Positions 1-7,008 of a stretch of 23,671 nucleotides of DNA are shown piece by piece (within the stretch, counting starts at the first letter, position 1; each line of letters opens with the position of its first letter). Position numbers and translations under genes: made by a program. A model generated the notes under the pieces. That model was not told where the DNA came from. It saw nothing but the letters and a program-made list of their open reading frames with translations, and ran no database searches. This DNA is from Xanthomonas hortorum. GTDB taxonomy: Bacteria > Pseudomonadota > Gammaproteobacteria > Xanthomonadales > Xanthomonadaceae. The stretch is taken from assembly GCF_002940005.1 (NCBI RefSeq), contig NZ_MDEF01000081.1. One strand, 5' to 3'.

Positions 1-262
1 GGCAGAGCCACTCCAACAACACAGTTGCTCCACGGACGGATTCACGGCGTGTCCCGACACCGGATGCGGCGCCGCGCACAAGCCGACCCCGCACATGACG
101 CCTGCCAGTTTTACGCGACTGCTTTGTTCACCGAGGGCGCTTGCATGGACGCTATCGATCCGCATGCACGCTGATAGTCCCTTCGCGATACTTGCGCAGG
201 ATCGTGCATCGATCGCTGCGCTGTACGCGTGTTTCAGACGTGTTGCGTCACCCGGCCGGCAA
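1..262. other. Left edge, no supported gene
   Basis: This stretch lies downstream of the leftward HDOD gene and runs to the window edge. Several frames are open because of high GC, but none has a ribosome binding site plus recognisable protein content. A minus-strand frame starting at the ATG complementary to 94-96 is open to the edge (begins MCGVGLCAAPHP) with fairly high third-position GC, so it could be the 5' end of a gene continuing off the window. That cannot be decided from about 32 codons. Confidence 0.4.
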
Positions 263-1441
263 TCACTCCACGCTGGACGCTACCAGCCGCTGCCAGAGCG
301 CGGCGTTGGCATCGTTGTCCGGTTCCAACGTGGCCAGCACGCTCAGCGCGTGGTCTTGATGCTCGGCGCCGTGGCGGGCGAGCATGGCAAGCGCGGCAGC
401 GAGCCGGCCGTAACGCAGTGCCATGCCGAGCGAGGTGGCCAGCAGGGTGGTGTCGTGTTCGGGGCGCTGCTCGTCCAGCGCGGTGCTGAGCGAGGCCGGC
501 AGCTCCCAGGCGGTGGCGATGGTCTTGGCGACCGTGGCGGTGTGGCGTTCTACCAGGGCGGTGGCCACTTCCAGGCTGTAGGGCAGCGACGGGCGCTCGG
601 CGTAGGTGTCGCGCAATACGCGCAGGATTACCACCGCGCCCAGGCCCTGCAGCAGGCCGGCCAGCTGCGCCGACAAGGTGTCGCCGCCGCGCTCGCGCAT
701 GTAGGCGGCCGCTGCGGTGGCGGTGCGCAGGGCGTAATCCCACACCGCCGCCGGCAGGCGCGAATACAGGCCGCCATCCAGGCTCAGCACCGGCTGCATG
801 ACCGCTGCGGCGACGATCTGGCGCACGCCCTCTGTCCCGATATGCACCACCGCCCGTTCCAGGCTTTCCAGCGGGCCGCCTTGCGGGCGATACAGCGCGC
901 TGTTGGCGATGCGCAACAGGTTGGCGGCCAGCGCCGGGTCCTGCGCGATGATCGCGGCGATGCCGCGGCCGGAGGCATCCGGGTCGTTGACCGCACGCAT
1001 CAGCTGCGGCAACAGATGCGGGCGGCGCGGCAACAGCTGCGGCCGCAGGTCCACGTGTTCGAGCGCGCTGGCCACCGCCGCCAGCACATCGGCCTGCGCA
1101 GGATCGACCGGCAGGCTGCCATCGGCCAGCGACGGGGTGGACATCACCGCGGCGTACATGCGCCGCAGCAACGGGCGCATCGGTGGCGGCCCGGACGGCA
1201 ATGGCTGCGGTGCAGGAGCGGTGTGCGCCTGCGTGTGCGCTGGCGCCTGCTCGTGCACAGGCGCCAGTTCCGGCGTGACCATTGGCGCGGCGTGCGCACT
1301 GGACGCGATAGCCGCGGCGGGCGCGGCAGCTGCGCTGATCGTTTGGGCACGATGGCGCAGCAGCAGCCAGGCGATGACACCGGCGAGTACCAAGCCGGCA
1401 AGGAGTCCGGCAGCAAGCAGCAACACAATCACGGGCGTCAT
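263..1441 (-). CDS. Membrane-anchored HDOD domain protein
   Basis: 392-residue protein. The N-terminus (MTPVIVLLLAAGLLAGLV) is a single strongly hydrophobic segment, residues about 3-28, followed by a positively charged RHR stop. A low-complexity Ala/Pro/His linker follows to about residue 100. The remaining ~280 residues read as an HDOD domain, with the helical segments 'IIAQDPALAANLLRIANSALY' and 'AVVHIGTEGVRQIVAAAVM' being its hallmark. HDOD proteins are HD-like output domains without the metal-binding HD pair, usually acting in signalling (c-di-GMP or stress circuits) by protein contacts. This one is predicted to be tethered at the inner membrane with the domain in the cytoplasm. The start at 1441 was chosen because it places the TM segment at the N-terminus; an in-frame ATG at 1564 would add 41 residues of Arg/Pro-rich sequence. 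Neither start has a strong Shine-Dalgarno. The gene is monocistronic or the last in a leftward unit. Family call is good; specific role unknown. Confidence 0.82.
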   Translation of the reverse strand: MTPVIVLLLAAGLLAGLVLAGVIAWLLLRHRAQTISAAAAPAAAIASSAHAAPMVTPELAPVHEQAPAHTQAHTAPAPQPLPSGPPPMRPLLRRMYAAVMSTPSLADGSLPVDPAQADVLAAVASALEHVDLRPQLLPRRPHLLPQLMRAVNDPDASGRGIAAIIAQDPALAANLLRIANSALYRPQGGPLESLERAVVHIGTEGVRQIVAAAVMQPVLSLDGGLYSRLPAAVWDYALRTATAAAAYMRERGGDTLSAQLAGLLQGLGAVVILRVLRDTYAERPSLPYSLEVATALVERHTATVAKTIATAWELPASLSTALDEQRPEHDTTLLATSLGMALRYGRLAAALAMLARHGAEHQDHALSVLATLEPDNDANAALWQRLVASSVE

Positions 1442-1776
1442 GGGAATTTGTCTGGGCAGTGCTGCGACTATCCGCGAAGCCGGTCGCGGCGGCAATGTGG
1501 GCGCGAGGAGCTGCCGCAGTGCAGCAGTGCATGGCGTGTCTTCAGATTGACCGCTGCGCTGCACGTCACGCTAACGCAGCGGGGACCACTATGCGTCACC
1601 AGCTGTGCAGCCCTAGAGCATCTAGGCAGCTTAAAGGGTGCAGGCATCCGCAGTTGGACCATCTTTTACGACAGACACCGCGCACTGCGCGGTGTCTTCG
1701 TTTGTACGCAGGTGATGTGTGTGCGTGATGGACACGCGCGCTGGTTAGCGGGCACCGTCATCGCGGCACAACCGCG
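1442..1776. other. Intergenic spacer with one strong hairpin
   Basis: 335 bp without a supported gene, between the emfourin-like gene (stop at 1777) and the HDOD gene start. It should hold the end of the protease/inhibitor transcript and the HDOD promoter, but no clear -35/-10 pair was found for the latter. The only marked element is the hairpin at 1674-1696. Confidence 0.5.
1674..1696. terminator. Possible terminator hairpin
   Basis: Stem 1674-1683 (GACACCGCGC) pairs perfectly with 1687-1696 (GCGCGGTGTC) around a three-base loop. It lies about 80 bp past the stop of the leftward emfourin-like gene, where a terminator is expected. The T-rich tail (TTCGTTTGT) is on the right-hand side, which suits rightward transcription better than leftward, so terminator function for the leftward operon is only a guess. 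Confidence 0.35.
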
Positions 1777-2088
1777 CTACAGCGTGCCCTGTTTCCACAG
1801 CCGCACGATTTCGGCCGGGGCGTGCTCTTCGGGAATGCGCAGCGGTTCGCTGGCACCGTCCCAGGCGATGCTGAAATAGCGTCGGTCGCCGCCACCGGCC
1901 TGCGGGCGCGGCAGTGCATGCACCAGGCATTGGTCCAGCAAGGTGCGCAAGTGCAGGCGCTGCGCATCGTCCAGTTCATCCATCACCAGTTGCCGCTCGC
2001 GGCGCATGGCCGGGAACGCGGCCACGCCGCCCTCGCGTGCAAGCCGCAGGGTCACGCCCAACTCCACCGGCGGCAACTGTGGACTCAT
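1777..2088 (-). CDS. Emfourin-like protealysin inhibitor
   Basis: 103-residue protein with no signal peptide. The start ATG overlaps the stop of the upstream M4 protease gene by four bases (ATGA at 2085-2088), implying translational coupling. The N-terminal half has a beta strand plus 'LAREGGVAAFPAMRRERQLVMDEL' and a helix (DDAQRLHLRTLLDQC). The C-terminal half has a strand (RYFSIAWDG) and a 'LRIPEEHAPAEIVRLWKQ' helix. This layout, small size and position directly after a protealysin-like gene match the emfourin family, first described in Serratia as a proteinaceous inhibitor encoded beside protealysin. The expected role (inference) is to bind and silence the neighbouring M4 enzyme in the producing cell. 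The longer in-frame extension up to 2265 lies inside the protease gene and is not plausible as protein. Confidence 0.78.
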   Translation of the reverse strand: MSPQLPPVELGVTLRLAREGGVAAFPAMRRERQLVMDELDDAQRLHLRTLLDQCLVHALPRPQAGGGDRRYFSIAWDGASEPLRIPEEHAPAEIVRLWKQGTL

Positions 2089-3149
2089 GCCAGCACGCCC
2101 ACGTCGCGCCAGGCCTGTTGCACGGCGAGTGTCTCCACACTGTTGGCGCCATAATCGGCGCTGGCGATGCTGACAGTGCGCGCGGCAAAGGTGGCGAAGT
2201 CCGCACCCGCAGCCAGTTCGCCACCGGTGAGCGTGCGGTACCAGATGCGGCCGGTTGTCTCCCACGCCGCGCCGCCGATCGCCACCGCAGCGCGATAGAA
2301 CGCGTGATTGGGAATGCCGGAGTTGTAATGCACGCCGCCATCGTCCTCTTGCGTGTTGACGTAGCCGGCCATGGTGGCCGGTTGCGGATCTTTGCCCAGT
2401 GCAGGGTCATCGTACGCGGTGCCGGGCGCCTGCATCGAGCGCAGGCCCACACCGTTAATGCCGGGCATCAACAAACCTGCGCCGATGATCCAGTCGGCCT
2501 CGCTTGCGCTCTGGCGCAATGTGTACTGCTTGATCAGCACTCCGAACACATCCGAGACCGATTCGTTCAATGCACCCGATTGCCCCTGATAAATCAGATT
2601 GGCGCTGCGCTCGGTGACGCCGTGCGTGAGCTCATGGCCGACGACATCGATGGCGATGGTGAAGCGGTTGAAGACCTCGCCGTCGCCATCGCCGAACACC
2701 ATCTGTTCGCCATCCCAGAAGGCGTTGTCGTAGCCGCGCTCGTAATGCACGCTGCCGATCAACGGCATGCCCGCGCCATCGATCGAGTTGCGCCCGTACA
2801 CCGTCTGGAAGAAAACATGCGTGGCACCGAGAGAGTCATACGCCTCGGTCACTGCCACATCGTCGGTGGCTGCAGCGCCTTCGTCGCGCACCAGGGTGCC
2901 GGGTAATGCGGTGCCGTGTTGCGCATCGTAAATACGCCGCCGCACCGCGTGCGTGGCCGGTGCAGCATCCGCGACGAGCGCCTCTGCACGTGCGAGCAGG
3001 CCACGCGCACGCTGCTGCCGCAGGAACGTGGTGATGTGGCGGGACAGCTGCGCGCAGTGACGTGCATGCTCGGGCGCCGCCTGCACCACATGGTCCAGCA
3101 AATACGGCGGCAGAATGCCGGCACGGCGCGGGGCGACGGACGCAGACAT
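2085..3149 (-). CDS. Protealysin-like M4 metalloprotease
   Basis: 354-residue thermolysin-family (M4) zinc protease. The zinc site is HELTH at residues 172-176 with the third ligand Glu196 in 'NESVSD'. Upstream is the conserved 'NAFWDGEQMVFGDG' (142-155), and the transition-state His is His274 in 'GGVHYNSGIPNHAFY'. There is no secretion signal. The short N-terminal region carries 'GILPPYLL' (residues 11-18), the PPL-type motif of the short propeptide of protealysin-like enzymes, unlike the ~200-residue propeptide of secreted thermolysins. Ribosome binding site GGAGA lies about 7 bp before the ATG. The gene is followed with a 4-bp overlap by an emfourin-like inhibitor gene. Family members are made as short precursors that lose the propeptide autocatalytically; reported substrates include actin, linked to bacterial invasion, but the substrate here is unknown. 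All catalytic residues are present, so activity is expected. Confidence 0.93.
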   Translation of the reverse strand: MSASVAPRRAGILPPYLLDHVVQAAPEHARHCAQLSRHITTFLRQQRARGLLARAEALVADAAPATHAVRRRIYDAQHGTALPGTLVRDEGAAATDDVAVTEAYDSLGATHVFFQTVYGRNSIDGAGMPLIGSVHYERGYDNAFWDGEQMVFGDGDGEVFNRFTIAIDVVGHELTHGVTERSANLIYQGQSGALNESVSDVFGVLIKQYTLRQSASEADWIIGAGLLMPGINGVGLRSMQAPGTAYDDPALGKDPQPATMAGYVNTQEDDGGVHYNSGIPNHAFYRAAVAIGGAAWETTGRIWYRTLTGGELAAGADFATFAARTVSIASADYGANSVETLAVQQAWRDVGVLA

Positions 3150-3225
3150 AAGCGGTCTCCACAGTGAGATGCGCTCGCGACTATGCCCAGGCCTGGTTTA
3201 GGAAAACGTTAGGCCGGCCCGGATC

Positions 3226-3242
3226 ACACGCCTGTGGCGTGT
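3226..3242. terminator. Weak hairpin between SDR and M4 genes
   Basis: Six-base stem ACACGC (3226-3231) and GCGTGT (3237-3242) around a five-base loop, just 18 bp past the SDR stop. No T-run follows on the minus strand, so this is a weak terminator or attenuator candidate in the 110-bp gap before the protease gene. Confidence 0.25.
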
Positions 3243-3259
3243 TGCGATAGGTCTGGCGT

Positions 3260-3916
3260 TCATTCCAGCTGCGCCAATGCCTGCTGGATCGGTGTCTGCC
3301 CATCGATGAAGCCCACGCTCTTGCCGATGGTGGCCGGCGTTGCCAATGCCGCCGCGATCACCTGCGCCACGTTGCCGCGCGAGACGCCACCGTCGGCATC
3401 GCCGCCCGGATCGCGGGTGATGCAGCCGGTTGGTGCCTCCTGGGTCAGCCGACCCGGCCCCAGCACGGTCCAGTCCAGCGTGGTATCGCGCAGATGTGCA
3501 TCTGCCGCGGCCTTGGCCTGCGCATAGGCGAAGAAGCCATCGTCCGGCCCGATGCCGTGTTCCAGCCCGGCACCGAGATAGGACACCATCACGTAACGGC
3601 GCACGCGCGCCTGTTCGGCGGCATGCATCGAACGGATTGCCGCATCGCGATCCACCGCATAGGTGCGCGCTGCATCGCCACCGCCGGCGCCGGCCGACCA
3701 CACCACCGCATCGTGGGCGGAGAACGCAGCGGCAATCGCATCGGTATCGGCGTGTTCGATGTCGAACAGCAACGGCGTGGCGCCATCGGCAATCACATCG
3801 TCGGTGTGCTCGGGATTGCGGAATAACGCAGTCATCTGATGCCCACCGCGCACCAATAGCGGGGTGAGCAAACGCGCGACCTTGCCATGGCCGCCAATCA
3901 ACACGATACGAGACAT
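3260..3916 (-). CDS. Atypical SDR / NAD(P)-binding protein
   Basis: 218-residue Rossmann-fold protein. The N-terminus 'SRIVLIGGHGKVARLL' is the dinucleotide-binding loop in the form G8-x-x-G11-x-x-A14. 'AVVWSAGAGGG' follows the expected strand, then 'VRRYVMVSYLGA' and a YxxxK pair in 'YAQAKAAAD'. 'LDWTVLGPGRLTQE' is typical of the atypical SDR5 (NmrA/YwnB-like) subgroup. Such proteins act as NAD(P)-dependent oxidoreductases/epimerases or as redox sensors; the substrate cannot be told. The start at 3916 gives the motif at the normal distance and has a GGAG-containing leader (GTGGAGTGGTGG) directly upstream; a further in-frame ATG at 4108 adds 64 residues of low-quality sequence. The gene is divergent from the NUDIX gene across a 255-bp spacer. 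Confidence 0.85.
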   Translation of the reverse strand: MSRIVLIGGHGKVARLLTPLLVRGGHQMTALFRNPEHTDDVIADGATPLLFDIEHADTDAIAAAFSAHDAVVWSAGAGGGDAARTYAVDRDAAIRSMHAAEQARVRRYVMVSYLGAGLEHGIGPDDGFFAYAQAKAAADAHLRDTTLDWTVLGPGRLTQEAPTGCITRDPGGDADGGVSRGNVAQVIAAALATPATIGKSVGFIDGQTPIQQALAQLE

Positions 3917-4171
3917 CCACCACTCCACCACTGCGCGCCGCAAGGGCGCGGAATGCCACCATCCTCGCCAATGCAGTGCTAAGGCGGTGTTATCGCAGCG
4001 ACGATCAGCGTCTGCACTCTCAGCGTTTGTCTTCATTGCATCGAACCCACGTCGCCTGCTATGTGCGAGGCATCGGCAGCAGCCAATACACCGGCTCAAA
4101 ACGCGCATGGCGCAATGACCGCATCGATCGCATCTGGGACACTATGCGGCCCCTGTGTGTGCGAGGTGCCA

Positions 4172-4618
4172 ATGACCACCACCCCTGATTTGCGTCCACG
4201 CGTTGGATGTGGCGCCTTCATCCGCCGTGCCGATGGCCACTTGCTGCTGGTGCAACGCGGGCGTGCGCCCGAGCAAGGCCATTGGGGCTTGCCAGGTGGC
4301 AAAGTGGACTGGATGGAAACCGTCGAAAACGCCGTGGTGCGCGAAGTGCTCGAAGAAACCGGCCTGCATGTGCACCTGCAACGCGTGCTGTGCATCGTCA
4401 GCTACTTCGAGCCGGATCTGACGCCACCGGAGCATTGGGTCGCGCCGGTGTATCTGGCCGCCATCCAAGGCAGCGAACACGCCGTGCGGCGCGAGCCCGA
4501 GGCAATCCTCGCTATCGGCTGGTTCGCGCTGGACGCACTGCCAACGCCACTGACCACCTCCACGGTGCAGGCATTGCAGCATCTGCACGCGCAAGGCCTG
4601 CCGGCCTCTACAGGCTGA
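4172..4618 (+). CDS. NUDIX hydrolase
   Basis: 148-residue protein with a complete Nudix box at residues 43-65: G43-x5-E49-x7-R57-E58-V-x-E61-E62-x-G64-L (in 'GGKVDWMET...REVLEETGL'). The preceding 'GAFIRRADGHLLLVQRG' and 'GHWGLPGGK' are standard for the fold. Nudix enzymes cleave nucleoside diphosphates linked to another moiety; the 'WGLPGGKVDWMET' context resembles the ADP-ribose/nucleotide-cleaving NUDIX group annotated as MutT-like or YmfB-like, but the substrate is not predictable. The start at 4172 (MTTTPDLRPR) gives a compact domain; only a weak GAGG precedes it. An in-frame ATG at 4061 lies in the divergent promoter region. It is probably transcribed alone or with the hydrolase gene 65 bp downstream. 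Confidence 0.9.
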   Translation: MTTTPDLRPRVGCGAFIRRADGHLLLVQRGRAPEQGHWGLPGGKVDWMETVENAVVREVLEETGLHVHLQRVLCIVSYFEPDLTPPEHWVAPVYLAAIQGSEHAVRREPEAILAIGWFALDALPTPLTTSTVQALQHLHAQGLPASTG

Positions 4619-4683
4619 GCGCGGCAGGTCATCGCAGTTGTCTGGCGTTATCCTCGCCGGCTGACTGCCTGGGAGGGCAACGC

Positions 4684-5820
4684 ATGGCACACCATTGGTG
4701 GACACGAACGGTTGTTTTGCTGCTGATCGGCAGCGTAGGCACTGCATACGCGGCAGCGGCAGAGACGGCACAACCCGCTGCTGCAACCGCACAAGATGGC
4801 ATCCGGCATGTGAGTGCATTCGCGCTGCCGGTCTCTGAGTATCTGAGCCCGGCGGCACGCGCGCATGTGGCTGCAGAAGTCGCGCGCGTCGATCCGTTGG
4901 CCAAGGCCGACAACGCCACGCTACTGACGCAATTGCCCAGCATCCGCGCCGACACCGAACGTTGGGCCGAAGGCGTGATCGCGCAGCTGCGCACACGCTA
5001 TGCGGTGGAGATCACGCCCGAGACCTGGAACGGCGTGCCGGTGTTGCGGGTGGAGCCACGCACGCGCACACCCGAACAGGCAAAGCGTTTGCTGATCGAG
5101 CTGCATGGCGGCGGATTCGTGATGGGTAGCGCTGCCTCGTTCGGCCTGATGGAAGCCATCCCGATCGCGGCGATGACCGGCATGAGCGTGGTTGCGGTGG
5201 ACTACCGAATGGGTCCGGAGCATCGCTTCCCGGCAGCCAGCGAAGATGTGGCGGCGGTGTATCGCGCCGCGCTCAAGACCTACGCACCGGAGCGTATCGG
5301 CATCTTCGGCTGCTCGGCCGGCGGTGTGCTCACCGGCGAGTCGCTGGCATGGTTTGCCAAGGAGCGCCTGCCGATGCCGGCGGCGGCAGGCATGTTCTGC
5401 GCCGCTGGCGACGCGCGTTATCGCGGCGATTCGCGTGTGGTGGTCGCTGCGGTGAACGATGCCTTGCTGCCGGACAAGGCCGGAGCGCTGCCGATCATGG
5501 AAGACCTGTATTACGGCGAAAACGTGGACTTCCATGACCCGCTGGTGTCGCCGGTGTTCTCCGATGCGGTGCTGCGCCAGTTTCCGCCGACCTTGTTTCT
5601 CACCGCAACGCGTGCGGCCGAGTTGAGTGCCACGGCCTATACGCATGCGCGCCTGGTGGATCTGGGTCGCGAATCGGACTTGCACGTCTGGGACGGGCTG
5701 GGCCACGGTTTCCATCTCACCGAGACACTGCCTGAAAGCCAGCAGGCGCTGCGGGTCACTGCACGCTTCTTCAGCAAGCATCTGGGCCTGCCACCACCGG
5801 CATTGGCCGCGCCACACTAA
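4684..5820 (+). CDS. Exported HSL-family alpha/beta hydrolase, atypical acid residue
   Basis: 378 residues. The N-terminus (WWTRTVVLLLIGSVGTAYA-A) is a Sec signal peptide, cleaved about residue 23, so the enzyme should be periplasmic or secreted. It has the hormone-sensitive-lipase (family IV esterase) layout: oxyanion motif HGGGF at 141-145, 'VAVDYRMGPEHRFPAASED' typical of the family, nucleophile elbow GCSAGG with Ser211, and catalytic His341 in 'DGLGHGFH'. The family acid normally sits in a 'TRDxxLS' context; here the sequence is TRAAELS (309-315), so the Asp position is Ala311 with a Glu two residues on. Activity may therefore be altered or lost. GGAGG lies 9 bp before the ATG. Likely substrates would be short-chain esters if active. 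It sits 65 bp after the NUDIX gene; no functional link is evident. Confidence 0.88.
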   Translation: MAHHWWTRTVVLLLIGSVGTAYAAAAETAQPAAATAQDGIRHVSAFALPVSEYLSPAARAHVAAEVARVDPLAKADNATLLTQLPSIRADTERWAEGVIAQLRTRYAVEITPETWNGVPVLRVEPRTRTPEQAKRLLIELHGGGFVMGSAASFGLMEAIPIAAMTGMSVVAVDYRMGPEHRFPAASEDVAAVYRAALKTYAPERIGIFGCSAGGVLTGESLAWFAKERLPMPAAAGMFCAAGDARYRGDSRVVVAAVNDALLPDKAGALPIMEDLYYGENVDFHDPLVSPVFSDAVLRQFPPTLFLTATRAAELSATAYTHARLVDLGRESDLHVWDGLGHGFHLTETLPESQQALRVTARFFSKHLGLPPPALAAPH

Positions 5821-5922
5821 CGCCACGCTGACATCGACTAGGCACCGCGCTTACATCTTCTCGCCTAGGTTGAGACGGACCGGTGCTGCACTTGCAGTGC
5901 CGACATTGATCAGGAGAGTCGG

Positions 5923-6321
5923 ATGAGTCTGCAAATTCCTCAGGGTGCACTGGTGGTTGTGGCCGATGGCGGCGAAGCGCGTTGGTTCACCAATACCGGC
6001 AACGAAGCCAAGGTGGTGCTGCGTCAGCACGCGCGCACCGATGTGCAGAACGTCGATGACGACGGCCCGGCCGGCAAGGCGCCGCAGGATCTGAGCAATG
6101 CGGATCTGGACGAAATGACCTTCGCCAAGCAGTTGTCGCACGCCTTGAACGATGGCGCGCTGAAGCACGAATACACGCATCTGGTGTTGGTGGCCGACCC
6201 GACCACGCTGGGCCGCGTACGCCCCTTGCTGCACAAGGAAACACAGCAGCGCCTGGTGGGTGATCTGGCCAAGGACCTCACCAATCTGCCGCTGGAAGAC
6301 ATCCAGCGCGCGCTGTCCTGA
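5923..6321 (+). CDS. Host attachment (baeRF-like) family protein
   Basis: 132-residue soluble protein, no signal peptide or TM. The opening 'LQIPQGALVVVADGGEARWFTN' and the C-terminal 'HLVLVADPTTLGRVRPLLHKETQQRLVGDLAKDLT' match the Host_attach family, named after an Agrobacterium attachment-related protein and structurally related to the central domain of archaeo-eukaryotic release factors (baeRF). The molecular role in bacteria is unproven; ribosome-associated or stress roles have been proposed for the wider clan. A clear AGGAG lies 7 bp before the ATG. The thioredoxin gene begins 18 bp after the stop, so the two are probably cotranscribed. No strong promoter is visible in the preceding 100 bp. 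Confidence 0.82.
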   Translation: MSLQIPQGALVVVADGGEARWFTNTGNEAKVVLRQHARTDVQNVDDDGPAGKAPQDLSNADLDEMTFAKQLSHALNDGALKHEYTHLVLVADPTTLGRVRPLLHKETQQRLVGDLAKDLTNLPLEDIQRALS

Positions 6322-6339
6322 TAGCGGAGCACGCGCGCG

Positions 6340-6675
6340 ATGGGGTTTGTTCGCGAGTACGCCACGCAGGCACCTGAGCGCAGCGAGGTGGATGCACAGG
6401 CCGGGCTGCAGGTGCTGGAGTTCGGCACCGATTGGTGCGGTCACTGCATGGCCGCCCAGCCGCTGTTGCAAAAACTGCTTGGTGGTTTCGAGGCGGTGGA
6501 TTACCGCAAGTTCGAAGATGGAAAAGGGCGGCCGCTTGGCCGCTCTTTTCGCGTGAAGTTATGGCCAACCATCATCCTGCTGCGCGATGGCGAAGAAGTC
6601 GCGCGCGCCGTGCGCCCGCAGACGCGCGAGGATCTGCAGCCGTTGTTGGCAGTGCTGGGTGAGCCTGCGATTTAG
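6340..6675 (+). CDS. Thioredoxin-family protein
   Basis: 111-residue thioredoxin fold without a signal peptide, so cytoplasmic. The active site is WCGHC with Cys33 and Cys36, a PDI-type CGHC dipeptide rather than CGPC, and the cis-proline is Pro76 in 'KLWPTIILLRDG'. Length is normal for a single-domain thioredoxin. It would act as a thiol-disulfide reductase or exchange protein. The gene follows the Host_attach gene by 18 bp with a CGGAGC ribosome binding site at long spacing. An intrinsic-terminator-like hairpin is embedded in codons 61-70 (6522-6549). The stop codon overlaps a short sequence (AGAGCGGCTGACAAA) that recurs at 22916. Confidence 0.88.
   Translation: MGFVREYATQAPERSEVDAQAGLQVLEFGTDWCGHCMAAQPLLQKLLGGFEAVDYRKFEDGKGRPLGRSFRVKLWPTIILLRDGEEVARAVRPQTREDLQPLLAVLGEPAI
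6522..6549 (+). promoter_or_regulatory. Terminator-like hairpin inside thioredoxin CDS
   Basis: AAAAGGGCGGCC (6522-6533) pairs with GGCCGCTCTTTT (6538-6549) around GCTT: 12 pairs including one G-U wobble. The A-tract, GC-rich stem and T-tract together have the form of an intrinsic terminator, but the element lies in frame in the middle of a conserved thioredoxin domain. It could attenuate untranslated message, or simply reflect codon constraints. Confidence 0.5.
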
Positions 6676-7008
6676 AGCGGCTGACAAAACTATTGCGCTC
6701 ACCGCAAGGTGGGCGCGGCCGTTGCTGTATGCGCTGAAACGCCTTGAAAACAGGGCGTTTTGGCAAAGCTGCGCCTCGCGCCTGCAGCGATCTGCACGCT
6801 GTAGTAACATGTGCGGCTGATCAAGCCCCTGGGCACTTGCCCACCCCTTGGTCGTCTGTCCCGCAGCGTCGCTGAGTTTTCGCGGCCGTCCGGGAATGCC
6901 TCCGGTGTCATCCCCTGCATGTGCGTTTGCCATGCGCGCGCGATGTGCTGTGTCCTGTGCGTTGCCAGGGCGAGTGGGCAGCGATGGCCGCACATGGAGA
7001 CCAAACAT
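6676..7008. other. Leader region of MFS transporter gene
   Basis: 333 bp between the thioredoxin stop and the transporter start. It holds a hairpin AAACGCC (6737-6743)/GGCGTTT (6754-6760) with a ten-base loop, a weak terminator candidate for the preceding pair of genes, and the short AGAGCGGCTGACAAA repeat at 6674-6688. The open frame continuing upstream of the transporter start to 6811 has no protein-like content. No convincing sigma-70 promoter was found. Confidence 0.4.

Noticed and set aside
1..96. Partial minus-strand gene starting MCGVGLCAAPHPVSG
   Set aside because: Only about 32 codons visible, weak ribosome binding site, no recognisable family; mentioned but not called.
95..1879. 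Long plus-strand open frame (594 codons) over the left region
   Set aside because: It is antisense to the HDOD gene and part of the emfourin gene, rich in Arg, Gln and His, with no recognisable domain; typical of high-GC shadow frames.
5870..5898. Promoter TTGAGA-17 bp-TGCAGT ahead of the Host_attach gene
   Set aside because: The -10 box matches consensus at only three positions.
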